DNA of 64,000 nt from UMGS1590 sp036303105 (lineage in GTDB: Bacteria > Bacillota > Peptococcia > Peptococcales > Peptococcaceae). The first letter of the stretch is position 1, and each line of letters begins with the position of its first letter. A program made the position numbers and the translations under genes. The DNA is taken from NCBI GenBank assembly GCA_036303105.1, contig JAXJBF010000132.1:9578-73577 (forward strand), written 5' to 3'. The notes beneath the pieces are model-generated. The model was not told the origin of the DNA and ran no database searches. It saw only the letters and a program-made list of their open reading frames with translations. This document shows, one piece after another, positions 57,234 to 64,000 of the stretch.

Positions 57234-57266
57234 GAAAAAAGCCTGCCCATTGGCAGGCTTTTTGTG
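57234..57266. terminator. Bidirectional hairpin terminator
   Basis: AAAAAAGCCTGCC-CATT-GGCAGGCTTTTT, ending the minus-strand stalk-domain gene. Confidence 0.9.
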
Positions 57267-57267
57267 A

Positions 57268-58557
57268 TTAACGTCGCGTGAAGATGACGCTTTCTGTAAG
57301 GTTGTTGGAGCCGGTGACGGCGCGTACGTCATAGCCGATGACTTCGGCAACGAAGCGGATTGGCACCATGGTGCGGCCGTCGCTGTTGATGTATGGCGCG
57401 GCATCCATTTGGTAGACGGTGCCGTCGACGGCATAATGGTTGTAGCCAACGGTCATCGTCAGGACGCTGTCGTCAAAGTAGGTGGTGATGGTACGCACTG
57501 CATTGTCGTATTCAATGCGGGCACCGAGCAATTCACCGATGGCGCGGTATGGCACGTAGGTGCGGCCGTTGCGAATGACGGCGGCGGTGTCAATTTCCAT
57601 GGTGCGGCCATCGACGTCAATGATGTTCGAGCCAATGTCGAAGCGCACGCGTTCTGGGCGGTACTCGTAGGCCGAAAGTGGGATGACGACTGGTGCGTCG
57701 TTGACATCACAGCGCAGCTGCAAGGTGCTGCCAGAAGAAACGATGCCGCTGACGGTGAAACGGGCGATGCCGTTTTCATTGGTGCGCACGAGCACGTTGG
57801 AGACGGTGACGTTGTTGGAGGTGGTGTTGATGTAGATTGGTACATCGGCACCGACAGAAAGTCCATTGTCACGTAATAAAGCAAGCTGCACTTCCGTAGT
57901 GGTGGCGCCGCTGGAATCAATGGAGATTGGTGTGGTCAGTGTTTGGTTGCGCGGTCCGGTGATTAAGAACGAATCCACACCAATGCCGCGGATTTTGGTT
58001 GAAACGACCATCATGGCGACGTCGGCTGCTGGAGTGGCGTTGACGGTGACGGTGCGTTCGGCTTCACTGCTGCCGCTGAGTTCATAAGGCCAGTAGTCGC
58101 TGACTGCGTTCGGGTCAATGGTGCCCGTTGGCATATAGAGCGCGTGAAGCTTGTAGGTGCCTTTTTCCGCCAGCTTTAAATTAAAACGTTGTGTTTGGAT
58201 GAGCGCTGCTGCATCCATAATTAACACGCCTTGACGGCTGGTTTGGTGCATGTAAACGTTATCGCCCAGGGAAAGCTCCACAAGATCCAGACCTTCGCTG
58301 ATGCGGTTGTTGGCATCGGTAGCCCAAAGATAGACTTTGCCTGCTGGGGCGCTGGTCATGTTGTTGCCGCTGGCATCGCGCAAAGTGATGCTGACACTGA
58401 AGCTTTGATAAGGGTCCACAGTGGTGCTGCTGGATCCAGTGGTGATGATCGATTGAGAGGGTGATGCATCCGCCGCCATGGCGTCACTTGTGAACCAGGC
58501 GCCGCCAGCCAAAAAGATCAGCATCAGCGCAAAAAGCTGTATCAGTCGTTTGTGCAT
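57268..58557 (-). CDS. Secreted protein with copper-amine-oxidase-N-like stalk domain
   Basis: A 429-residue exported protein. The signal peptide (residues 1-28, MHKRLIQLFALMLIFLAGGA followed by WFTSDAMAA) is followed by Ig-like beta domains (about 40-275: VSITLRDASGNNMTSAPAGK; LSVGADVPIYINTTSNNVTV) and a C-terminal copper-amine-oxidase-N-like repeat pair (GRTYVPYRAIGELLGARIEY; GRTMVPIRFVAEVIGYDVRA). Such repeats in Bacillota attach to peptidoglycan or act as substrate-binding stalks. No catalytic site is seen. ATG 8 nt behind AGGAGGCA; the frame extends 32 codons upstream without purpose. It is convergent to the methyltransferase. Confidence 0.88.
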   Translation of the reverse strand: MHKRLIQLFALMLIFLAGGAWFTSDAMAADASPSQSIITTGSSSTTVDPYQSFSVSITLRDASGNNMTSAPAGKVYLWATDANNRISEGLDLVELSLGDNVYMHQTSRQGVLIMDAAALIQTQRFNLKLAEKGTYKLHALYMPTGTIDPNAVSDYWPYELSGSSEAERTVTVNATPAADVAMMVVSTKIRGIGVDSFLITGPRNQTLTTPISIDSSGATTTEVQLALLRDNGLSVGADVPIYINTTSNNVTVSNVLVRTNENGIARFTVSGIVSSGSTLQLRCDVNDAPVVIPLSAYEYRPERVRFDIGSNIIDVDGRTMEIDTAAVIRNGRTYVPYRAIGELLGARIEYDNAVRTITTYFDDSVLTMTVGYNHYAVDGTVYQMDAAPYINSDGRTMVPIRFVAEVIGYDVRAVTGSNNLTESVIFTRR

Positions 58558-58631
58558 GATTGTGCCTCCTTTTTTTGTAGGGTTAAGTCTATTGTAACAA
58601 ATCCGGCGATGCATTGTACAACAATAAAATG

Positions 58632-58676
58632 ACAAACGGACCATTTTCGTCACCGAAGATGGTCCGTTTGTTTTTA
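58632..58676. terminator. Hairpin terminator
   Basis: ACAAACGGACCAT... pairs with ATGGTCCGTTTGT; lies at the end of the zinc-ribbon membrane protein gene. Confidence 0.82.
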
Positions 58677-60317
58677 GCTGATTTGTTGGATGAATAAAAT
58701 GGTTTTGCTTGGGGAAAGTGCGCTGCTGCCATAGCCGCTGATTGAGAAGGAGTGGTCGTTGATGGCATAAGTACCGGCGAAATAGCCTTCATCGCTGCCA
58801 TAGAAATTGAAGCCGCTCTGGTTGGCTGGCGCAGTGCCCACTTCCAATGCGATGCCGAGTACAGCAGAGAGATCGTTCACGCTCATAGTATCTGGTGCAT
58901 TGTTGATGACAAAACCAAGATCCGCCCATACCACACCGGTAGCAACAGCAGTGGTTGATGGGAAGGTTGGCATATCCGGAATTTCCACCTTGTATTCGGT
59001 GGTTTCATCGTCTTTGTCGTCGTTGTTGTTTTGATCCTGTGTGGTGGTGTTGTTATTGTTATTGGTTGAACTTCCGGTTGAGGAACCACCAGTTGTTGTG
59101 TTTCCGGTATTATCTGTATTGCCTGTATCGGTGGTGTTGCCGTTTGGCGTGGTTGAATCGGTGTATGGCACCGTGTTGTTTTGGCTCAAGCGCGTCACAG
59201 CATAGCCATTGGTGGAGGCATTGAGTGGTTTCAATTCGTAATCGCTGCCGCTCTTTGCAGACAATGGCACCGTTTCACCTTCAAACTGTACGGCGAAGTT
59301 GCCGCCGTCACCGCGGAAAATGATGTACTGATTGTCCCCGATGACACTCAATGCACCAGGCCCATAGGTGCCAGCCAATTCAGCATACGTTTTACCAACA
59401 ATATTGAAAGCGTCGGTGTTGACACTCATACTTTCAGCCATGGTGCCATCCTGACCGACACGGCCAGCAGTATAGCCTGATTCAAATACAGGATCGGCAA
59501 TCAAGCCGCCAGAACTGTCGCTGCTTGATGCCAATTGGATGTGATCGGCATCGGTGAGTACAAAGTTGTACACATTGCCGTTTTCATCTTTATAAACGTA
59601 TTGATTGTCTTTGAAATCGAGCTGGTATACCTTTTCGCTAATGGTCCAGCGGTAGCGGGCGGTGCCAATTTTTTCGATGACACTGCCAGTGTTGTAGTGG
59701 CGCCAGTGACCAACGATGGTATCTTCTGCCAAGCTGGTGTCTGGGGCAACTGTGTCGGCATTTTTGACCTGCTCCGATGGATCCACAGCTGGTGTTGTGT
59801 CGAACACATCGGTGAAAAGATATACTGCAGCGACGGCTGCAAGTACAATGCCAATGATGAGCGAAACGGCTGTCAGGATCTTTTTACGGCGATCTTGTCC
59901 TTCTTCCCCTTCTAAGGACGCTGTCTCGTCATCGTCTTCCAGTAAAAAGGCCGGTGGCGTTGGCAAGAGATCTTCCTGTGGCATTGTATCATCATCGGTA
60001 TCTGATGCATCGGTTTCCGAATTTGCTTCGACAGAGGCGTCGCTTTTTTGAACATCGCCAGCATGATCATCGACAAGCGGCGTGCTGCCTTCAGCAGCGG
60101 TTTCTTCTTCAGCTTTTTCGAGCGCTGCTTCTAGTGCTTGCGCGGCTGCTTCTTCGCTGTCGTTGTTGTCAGTTGACGTTTCATTTGAGGTACTGTGCAG
60201 CTCTGCCAACGGTGGCATCACGCGTGTCAGATCACTGGCATCCTGATCCAGTGGTTTGCCGCATTTGCCGCAGAAACGCCCTTCTTGATTGTCCGCATGA
60301 CAATATGGACATTGCAT
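58674..60317 (-). CDS. Zinc-ribbon membrane protein with extracytoplasmic domains
   Basis: A 547-residue single-pass protein. The N-terminus MQCPYCHADNQEGRFCGKCG is a zinc ribbon; an acidic, Ala/Glu-rich stretch (30-140) follows, then RRKKILTAVSLIIGIVLAAV and AAVYLF as the membrane helix (about 144-168). The outer part has beta-rich segments (about 190-380), a Thr/Asn/Gly linker (about 385-440) and a final ordered region (VVWADLGFVINNAPDTMSVN). Such zinc_ribbon_2-TM proteins are common in clostridia; their role is unknown. It is divergent from the DUF1847 gene and follows no clear operon partner. The RBS is AAGGGAGATGATTTC. Confidence 0.85.
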   Translation of the reverse strand: MQCPYCHADNQEGRFCGKCGKPLDQDASDLTRVMPPLAELHSTSNETSTDNNDSEEAAAQALEAALEKAEEETAAEGSTPLVDDHAGDVQKSDASVEANSETDASDTDDDTMPQEDLLPTPPAFLLEDDDETASLEGEEGQDRRKKILTAVSLIIGIVLAAVAAVYLFTDVFDTTPAVDPSEQVKNADTVAPDTSLAEDTIVGHWRHYNTGSVIEKIGTARYRWTISEKVYQLDFKDNQYVYKDENGNVYNFVLTDADHIQLASSSDSSGGLIADPVFESGYTAGRVGQDGTMAESMSVNTDAFNIVGKTYAELAGTYGPGALSVIGDNQYIIFRGDGGNFAVQFEGETVPLSAKSGSDYELKPLNASTNGYAVTRLSQNNTVPYTDSTTPNGNTTDTGNTDNTGNTTTGGSSTGSSTNNNNNTTTQDQNNNDDKDDETTEYKVEIPDMPTFPSTTAVATGVVWADLGFVINNAPDTMSVNDLSAVLGIALEVGTAPANQSGFNFYGSDEGYFAGTYAINDHSFSISGYGSSALSPSKTILFIQQIS

Positions 60318-60432
60318 GAAATCATCTCCCTTGCAGAAGAAAATCTAAAATAAAACAGTTGCTATCATTATCACAAAAAAAGCCCCGACACGCAAGGCTT
60401 TCGTGTTTGGATATGGTAAAAACCGTCGCTGT

Positions 60433-60461
60433 TTGTGCTTCCTGTGGTCGGGTGTTATACT
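60433..60461 (+). promoter_or_regulatory. Promoter of the DUF1847 operon
   Basis: TTGTGC at 60433-60438, 17-nt spacer, and TATACT at 60456-60461 with a TGn extension. Confidence 0.6.
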
Positions 60462-60496
60462 GATAACAATCAATAAAGAGAAGGAAGGAATTTCCC

Positions 60497-61141
60497 ATGG
60501 AAGAAAACAAAACCCCAATGTCCTGTGTTGACTGTCATGTGATTAACTGCCGCCGCGGTGAAGAAGGCAAATATCCGGACTTTTGTCTTACCACCCATGT
60601 TCCAGAAGAGGTGCAGGAACGCGCCATGGCCTTGCTCCGCGAGCCGGAGAATAACCGCATCGCTGTTTCGGCAGCAGAAGTTGAAACGGAAGGCTATTGC
60701 AAACGCACCCGTGTTGAAGAGGTAATACAGTTTGCACGCAAAATTGGCGCAAAAAAACTTGGCATTGCTACCTGTGCCGGTCTTGCTGAGGAATCGCGCA
60801 TTCTGGCTAAAATCCTGCGCACCAATGGCTTTGAAGTGTATGGTGCAGTCTGCAAAGTTGGCGCTCATCCAAAAGTGTCGATTGGCATTCCAAAAGAATG
60901 TGAAGCCACCGGTGTCAATATGTGTAATCCTGTGCTGCAAGCGCTCTCTCTCAATGAAGCCCACACCGATCTCAACCTCATCATGGGGCTTTGTGTCGGC
61001 CATGACAGCTTGTTTATCAAGTACTCTGATGCGCTCGTAACAAGTGTTGTGACGAAAGACCGCGTACTTGGTCATAACCCATGCGTTGCTTTGTATCAGG
61101 CAGATAAATATTATAAACGCCTGCAGGAAAAACAAGACTGA
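60497..61141 (+). CDS. DUF1847 family protein
   Basis: A 214-residue protein. The N-terminus SCVDCHVINCRRGEEGKYPD carries C-x2-C and C ligands and FCLTTHVP adds another, probably a metal or cluster site. The middle has GAKKLGIATCAGLAEESRIL and ATGVNMCNPVLQA, and the end has LIMGLCVGHDSLFIK. This is the DUF1847 pattern of clostridia and methanogens, described only as a metal-binding protein. RBS AAGGAAGGAATTTCCC. It is followed by a GNAT gene 13 nt later. The function is unknown. Confidence 0.85.
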   Translation: MEENKTPMSCVDCHVINCRRGEEGKYPDFCLTTHVPEEVQERAMALLREPENNRIAVSAAEVETEGYCKRTRVEEVIQFARKIGAKKLGIATCAGLAEESRILAKILRTNGFEVYGAVCKVGAHPKVSIGIPKECEATGVNMCNPVLQALSLNEAHTDLNLIMGLCVGHDSLFIKYSDALVTSVVTKDRVLGHNPCVALYQADKYYKRLQEKQD

Positions 61142-61154
61142 GGAGGCGGGTGTG

Positions 61155-61592
61155 ATGCAATTCAAAACGGCCACCATGGACGACTTTGACATCGCCTTTG
61201 ATTATATTGAAAAACTTTGGACCTACAACACCTATGACCGCGAAGCCATTCGTAAGGTGTATGCTGAGGTACTGGCCGACGACAACAGTTTTGCCTTCTT
61301 TCTCGTCGATGACGCAGGCAAAACCCATGGCTTTTGCCACGGCGCCTACTTCAATACCTTTTGGCTCTCGGGCATGACCTGTTACTTGTCCAGCCTCATT
61401 GTCAACGAGGGCGAGCGTGGCCAGGGCTATGGCACCCTGCTCATGGACCACGCCCGTGATTTGGCCAAAGCGCGCGGCTGCAAAGGCATCGTCCTCGACA
61501 GCGGCATGCCACGCACCGAGGCGCATGCGTTCTACGAACACTACGGCTTCGATAAAAGCTGCTATGGCTTTGACTATTATTTGAAGGCATGA
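61155..61592 (+). CDS. GNAT-family acetyltransferase
   Basis: A 145-residue acetyltransferase. Landmarks are YLSSLIVNEGERGQGYGTLL with the acetyl-CoA loop RGQGYG, LAKARGCKGIVLDSGMPRTE, and AHAFYEHYGFDKSCYGFDYY. RBS GAGGAGGCGGGTG; the longer frame 29 codons upstream overlaps the previous gene and lacks a ribosome site. It is cotranscribed with DUF1847. The acceptor is unknown. Confidence 0.88.
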   Translation: MQFKTATMDDFDIAFDYIEKLWTYNTYDREAIRKVYAEVLADDNSFAFFLVDDAGKTHGFCHGAYFNTFWLSGMTCYLSSLIVNEGERGQGYGTLLMDHARDLAKARGCKGIVLDSGMPRTEAHAFYEHYGFDKSCYGFDYYLKA

Positions 61593-61594
61593 AG

Positions 61595-61629
61595 AAACGG
61601 CACCACGCCATCTGCGTGGTGCCGTTTAT
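61595..61629. terminator. Bidirectional hairpin terminator, copy 1
   Basis: AAACGGCACCACGC-CATCT-GCGTGGTGCCGTTT. The same 33-nt sequence recurs at 62945-62977, so the fic gene is flanked by two identical hairpins. Confidence 0.9.
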
Positions 61630-62769
61630 TTACGTGTCTTGCCGTAGAATGTCTAGATAGTCCTCGTAGGCAAACACACGATTGCGGGCAGCATTTGTTG
61701 TTTCATGAAGGATTTCCAGCTCTTGCAGCTTCTTGACTGCATGAGCGACGGTGTTATAACTGAGAGCAAGGTCGGCAGCGGTATGCTTGATATCAATGAT
61801 GGGATGTTCCTCGATGTAGGTGAAAAGTCGGCGGATATTGTCCTGTTTTCGCTTTGAGACAGGGAGCTTTTCTGCATTGATGTTATGCAGCTCAGAAAGG
61901 TTCCAGATGGTTTCTGTTGCGTCGACGGCAGCTGCGTTGACAGCCTCCAGAAAAAATCGCACCCATTGTTCATAATTGCCGGCGCGACGCACCTCGCTGA
62001 TGCGATCGTAATACTCGCGTTGATTCTTTTTCAGAAAGTAGGAAACGTAGATAACCGGCTTTGTTAACAACGATTTTTCTATAAAGTAGAGCAGGATCAA
62101 TAGCCGGCCAATGTGGCCGTTGCCATCCAGAAATGGATGAATCGTTTCAAATTGGTAATGGATAAGCGCGGCGTCAATCAATGGTGGGTAGGGGGAGTCT
62201 TCATTGATATATTGTTCAAGCTCGGTGAGTGCAGTGGTCATGTCTTCGACGTTTGGTGGAATGTAGCGGGCGTCTTTGAGGGAACAACCTGCAGCGCCAA
62301 TCCAGTTTTGGCTGCGGCGAAATTCACCGGAATTCTTTTCTTTTCCGCGAACGCCAGTCATCAACACAGCGTGGGTTTCGCGCAACAGCTGATTGCAAAG
62401 CGGCAGTGTACGCATTTGTTCAAGCGCAAATTGGGTTGCTTTCACATAATTGATCACTTCTCCCGCTTCAAGGTTGACAGCTGTGTTCAATTCCGGGTCC
62501 AGAATGTCTTCCAGGGTGCATGGCGTGCCTTCGATCTGTGATGAGAGCAGCGCTTCCTTGCGTATATACATGGGGATGAACAGGTCGGTGCTGGGAATAA
62601 GCAGGGAAAAGCGTGCCAGATTGGTCAGTTGTCGGCTTGTTTCAACGAGCAGTCGCCGCATCTCATCATCAAATTTTAATTCTGGCTCAGGGGGCAGTGG
62701 TGCCGGGCGAAAAGACCAATAAGCGGCGTCTCCACTGAGATTTTGAACGAATGATCCAGCTCTTGTCAC
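61630..62769 (-). CDS. Fic-family protein with winged-helix C-terminus
   Basis: A 379-residue Fic protein. The active-site motif HPFLDGNGHIGR is intact except that the residue after Gly-Asn-Gly is His instead of Arg, a change often seen in bacterial Fic proteins. The inhibitory motif, SSQIEGT near residue 80, marks the class II form with its own alpha-inh helix. The C-terminal 70 residues look like a winged helix (KHTAADLALSYNTVAHAVKK) and could bind DNA. It would AMPylate or otherwise modify a target; the target is unknown. A GTG start, 9 nt behind AAGGAG, is preferred to the upstream TTG. No antitoxin gene is adjacent. Confidence 0.9.
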   Translation of the reverse strand: MTRAGSFVQNLSGDAAYWSFRPAPLPPEPELKFDDEMRRLLVETSRQLTNLARFSLLIPSTDLFIPMYIRKEALLSSQIEGTPCTLEDILDPELNTAVNLEAGEVINYVKATQFALEQMRTLPLCNQLLRETHAVLMTGVRGKEKNSGEFRRSQNWIGAAGCSLKDARYIPPNVEDMTTALTELEQYINEDSPYPPLIDAALIHYQFETIHPFLDGNGHIGRLLILLYFIEKSLLTKPVIYVSYFLKKNQREYYDRISEVRRAGNYEQWVRFFLEAVNAAAVDATETIWNLSELHNINAEKLPVSKRKQDNIRRLFTYIEEHPIIDIKHTAADLALSYNTVAHAVKKLQELEILHETTNAARNRVFAYEDYLDILRQDT

Positions 62770-62789
62770 GACAAACATCTCCTTCAAAA

Positions 62790-62931
62790 TTGAAATAATA
62801 AACCCATTGTACGTTTTTTATTTCAGAAAGTCAAGATGATTTTGAAATAAGATGTGAAAAAGAAGATGCTGATTTCAAGTATTTAATGTATTTTTGAAAT
62901 AAGATGCTGTAGATGATATACTTATTTCAAA
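62790..62931. promoter_or_regulatory. Repeated TTGAAATAA boxes upstream of fic
   Basis: TTGAAATAA is found at 62790, 62842 and 62895 (the last two extended to GAAATAAGATG) and inverted as TTATTTCA at 62818 and 62922. Such an array suggests cooperative binding of a regulator, possibly the Fic protein itself through its winged helix. Confidence 0.55.
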
Positions 62932-62942
62932 CGATGCTATTA

Positions 62943-62980
62943 AAAAACGGCACCACGCCATCTGCGTGGTGCCGTTTTTT
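62943..62980. terminator. Bidirectional hairpin terminator, copy 2
   Basis: Same 33-nt hairpin as at 61595-61627, here with longer A and T runs; it ends the isocitrate dehydrogenase transcript on the minus strand. Confidence 0.9.
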
Positions 62981-62995
62981 GGTTTTGTGTGCTCT

Positions 62996-64000
62996 TTATG
63001 CCAGCTTAGCGTCGAGGCGTTCGGCGATGGCATCAAGGAATTCTTCGCTGTTGACAGCGTGTTTGTTTTCAATGGTGGACAGGCCCATGAGGTCTTTGGT
63101 CATGGTGCCGCTTTCGATGGTTTCGATGGTGGCTGCTTCGAGCGCGTCAGCGAAACGTTCGAGATCGGCAATGCCGTCTTTTTCACCGCGTTTGCGCAGC
63201 GCACCGCTCCATGCAAAGATGGTGGCAACAGAGTTGGTAGAGGTCTGTTCACCTTTGAGGTGTTTGTAGTAGTGGCGCTGTACGGTGCCGTGAGCAGCTT
63301 CGTATTCGTAGTAGCCTTGTGGAGATACGAGCACGCTGGTCATCATAGCGAGGCTGCCGAATGCGGTGGCAACGAGGTCGCTCATGACGTCGCCGTCATA
63401 GTTTTTGCAAGCCCAGATGAAGCCGCCTTCGCTGCGAACTACGCGGGCAACAGCGTCGTCGATGAGGGTGTAGAAATAGGTGATGCCGGCTTCTTCGAAG
63501 CGGTCTTTATAGTCGCGGTCAAAGATTTCCTGGAAAATGTCTTTGAAGCGATGGTCATAGATTTTGGAGATGGTGTCTTTGGTTGCGAACCATACGTCCT
63601 GCTTGGTGTCAAGTGCGTAGGTGAAGACAGCGTTGGCGAAGCTGGCGATGGAAGCATCGCGGTTGTGCATGCCCTGGATCACGCCTGGTTCGGTGAAGGT
63701 GAAGATTTCTTTTTCTTCGGTGCGGCCGTCTTCATAAGCCACTTTCAGGCTGGCGGTTGCTGGGCCGTCAACGCGCAGTTCGCTGTTTTTGTAAACGTCG
63801 CCGTAAGCATGACGGGCAACGGTGATTGGTGCGTTCCAGGTGCGAACGAATGGGTGAATGCCATTGACGAGGATTGGTGCGCGGAATACGGTGCCGTCGA
63901 GCAGCGCACGGATGGTGCCGTTTGGACTCTTCCACATTTCTTTGAGGTTGTATTCTTCAACGCGGGCTGCGTTTGGGGTGATGGTTGCACACTTTACACC
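62996..64000 (-). CDS. icd: NADP-type isocitrate dehydrogenase, 3' part (5' end beyond window)
   Basis: The last 334 residues of an isocitrate dehydrogenase of the eukaryote-like NADP type, whose full length is about 400. LKEMWKSPNGTIRALLDGTV is the substrate-binding Ser-Pro-Asn-Gly-Thr segment, FTYALDTKQDVWFATKDTIS and YFYTLIDDAVARVVRSEGGF hold catalytic Tyr and Asp residues, CKNYDGDVMSDLVATAFGSL contains the metal-binding Asp pair, and AAHGTVQRHYYKHLKGEQTS is the NADP-binding end. It converts isocitrate to 2-oxoglutarate. The frame continues past the right edge. It ends at a terminator shared with fic. Confidence 0.94.
   Translation of the reverse strand, partial: GVKCATITPNAARVEEYNLKEMWKSPNGTIRALLDGTVFRAPILVNGIHPFVRTWNAPITVARHAYGDVYKNSELRVDGPATASLKVAYEDGRTEEKEIFTFTEPGVIQGMHNRDASIASFANAVFTYALDTKQDVWFATKDTISKIYDHRFKDIFQEIFDRDYKDRFEEAGITYFYTLIDDAVARVVRSEGGFIWACKNYDGDVMSDLVATAFGSLAMMTSVLVSPQGYYEYEAAHGTVQRHYYKHLKGEQTSTNSVATIFAWSGALRKRGEKDGIADLERFADALEAATIETIESGTMTKDLMGLSTIENKHAVNSEEFLDAIAERLDAKLA

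Noticed and set aside
1..64000. CRISPR arrays, tRNA or rRNA genes, insertion sequences, phage genes
   Set aside because: No regularly spaced direct repeats, no cloverleaf-type sequences with CCA-like ends, no transposase or integrase motifs, and no structural phage proteins were found while reading both strands.

Overview
The window looks like a chromosomal segment of a strictly anaerobic Bacillota, most likely a clostridial lineage. The signs are: strong AGGAGG-type ribosome binding sites with frequent GTG and TTG starts; short hairpin-plus-T-run terminators after most transcription units; many flavodoxins, ferredoxin-type proteins, radical-SAM and old-yellow-enzyme proteins; a minimal SmsC/SmsB (SufC/SufB-like) iron-sulfur system; and no oxygen respiration genes. 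No rRNA, tRNA, CRISPR array, prophage or insertion sequence was seen. Species cannot be named from the sequence alone.

Layout. 1-9.6 kb: end of an aldo/keto reductase, an iron-sulfur-type flavoprotein, a Crp/Fnr regulator divergent from a MATE exporter, a two-component system followed by an ApbE flavin transferase and a NapH-like membrane ferredoxin carrying two FMN-binding domains (an extracytosolic flavin electron-transfer module), a tocopherol-cyclase/CrtC-like protein and an EF-hand microprotein. 9.7-17.7 kb: an accessory defence-type locus of mosaic base composition: AT-rich membrane protein, HsdM, HsdS with four 12-bp repeats, a RES-domain protein split by a frameshift at a T7 tract, HsdR, and a KptA/Tpt1 RNA 2'-phosphotransferase. 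Two putative NAD+-consuming enzymes therefore flank hsdR. 17.8-22.4 kb: glycerol dehydrogenase, a DhaS-like TetR regulator, and a divergent pair of radical-SAM-family paralogues, one of which has lost its cluster cysteines. 22.6-35.8 kb: mostly small housekeeping or stress units (hydrolase, XRE-AbrB regulator, HxlR, pirin, XRE/DUF3796 cassette, phosphonoacetaldehyde-reductase-like dehydrogenase plus cytidylyltransferase, thioredoxin, marR-smsC-smsB, phosphatase, cysteine-rich small proteins).

35.8-52.2 kb is a redox-rich accessory region: aldo/keto reductase, NADPH-FMN reductase-like proteins, two SDRs, iron-type alcohol dehydrogenase, two flavin-reductase-like split-barrel proteins, EFR1 flavodoxin-ferredoxin, flavodoxin, and a BaiH/FadH-like ene-reductase beside a DASS-type carboxylate transporter. 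Almost every unit has its own regulator (LysR x3, TetR, Rrf2, AraC), suggesting separate responses to different organic substrates. 52.2-64 kb: TetR-controlled ABC exporter, low-molecular-weight phosphatase, GNATs, a MetE-C-like methyltransferase, two surface/membrane-anchored proteins, DUF1847, a Fic protein with a repeated operator, and the 3' part of an NADP-isocitrate dehydrogenase running off the right edge.

Functions are assigned by motif reading only, with no database search. Starts were moved from the longest frame to the codon with the best spaced ribosome binding site wherever that was visible.
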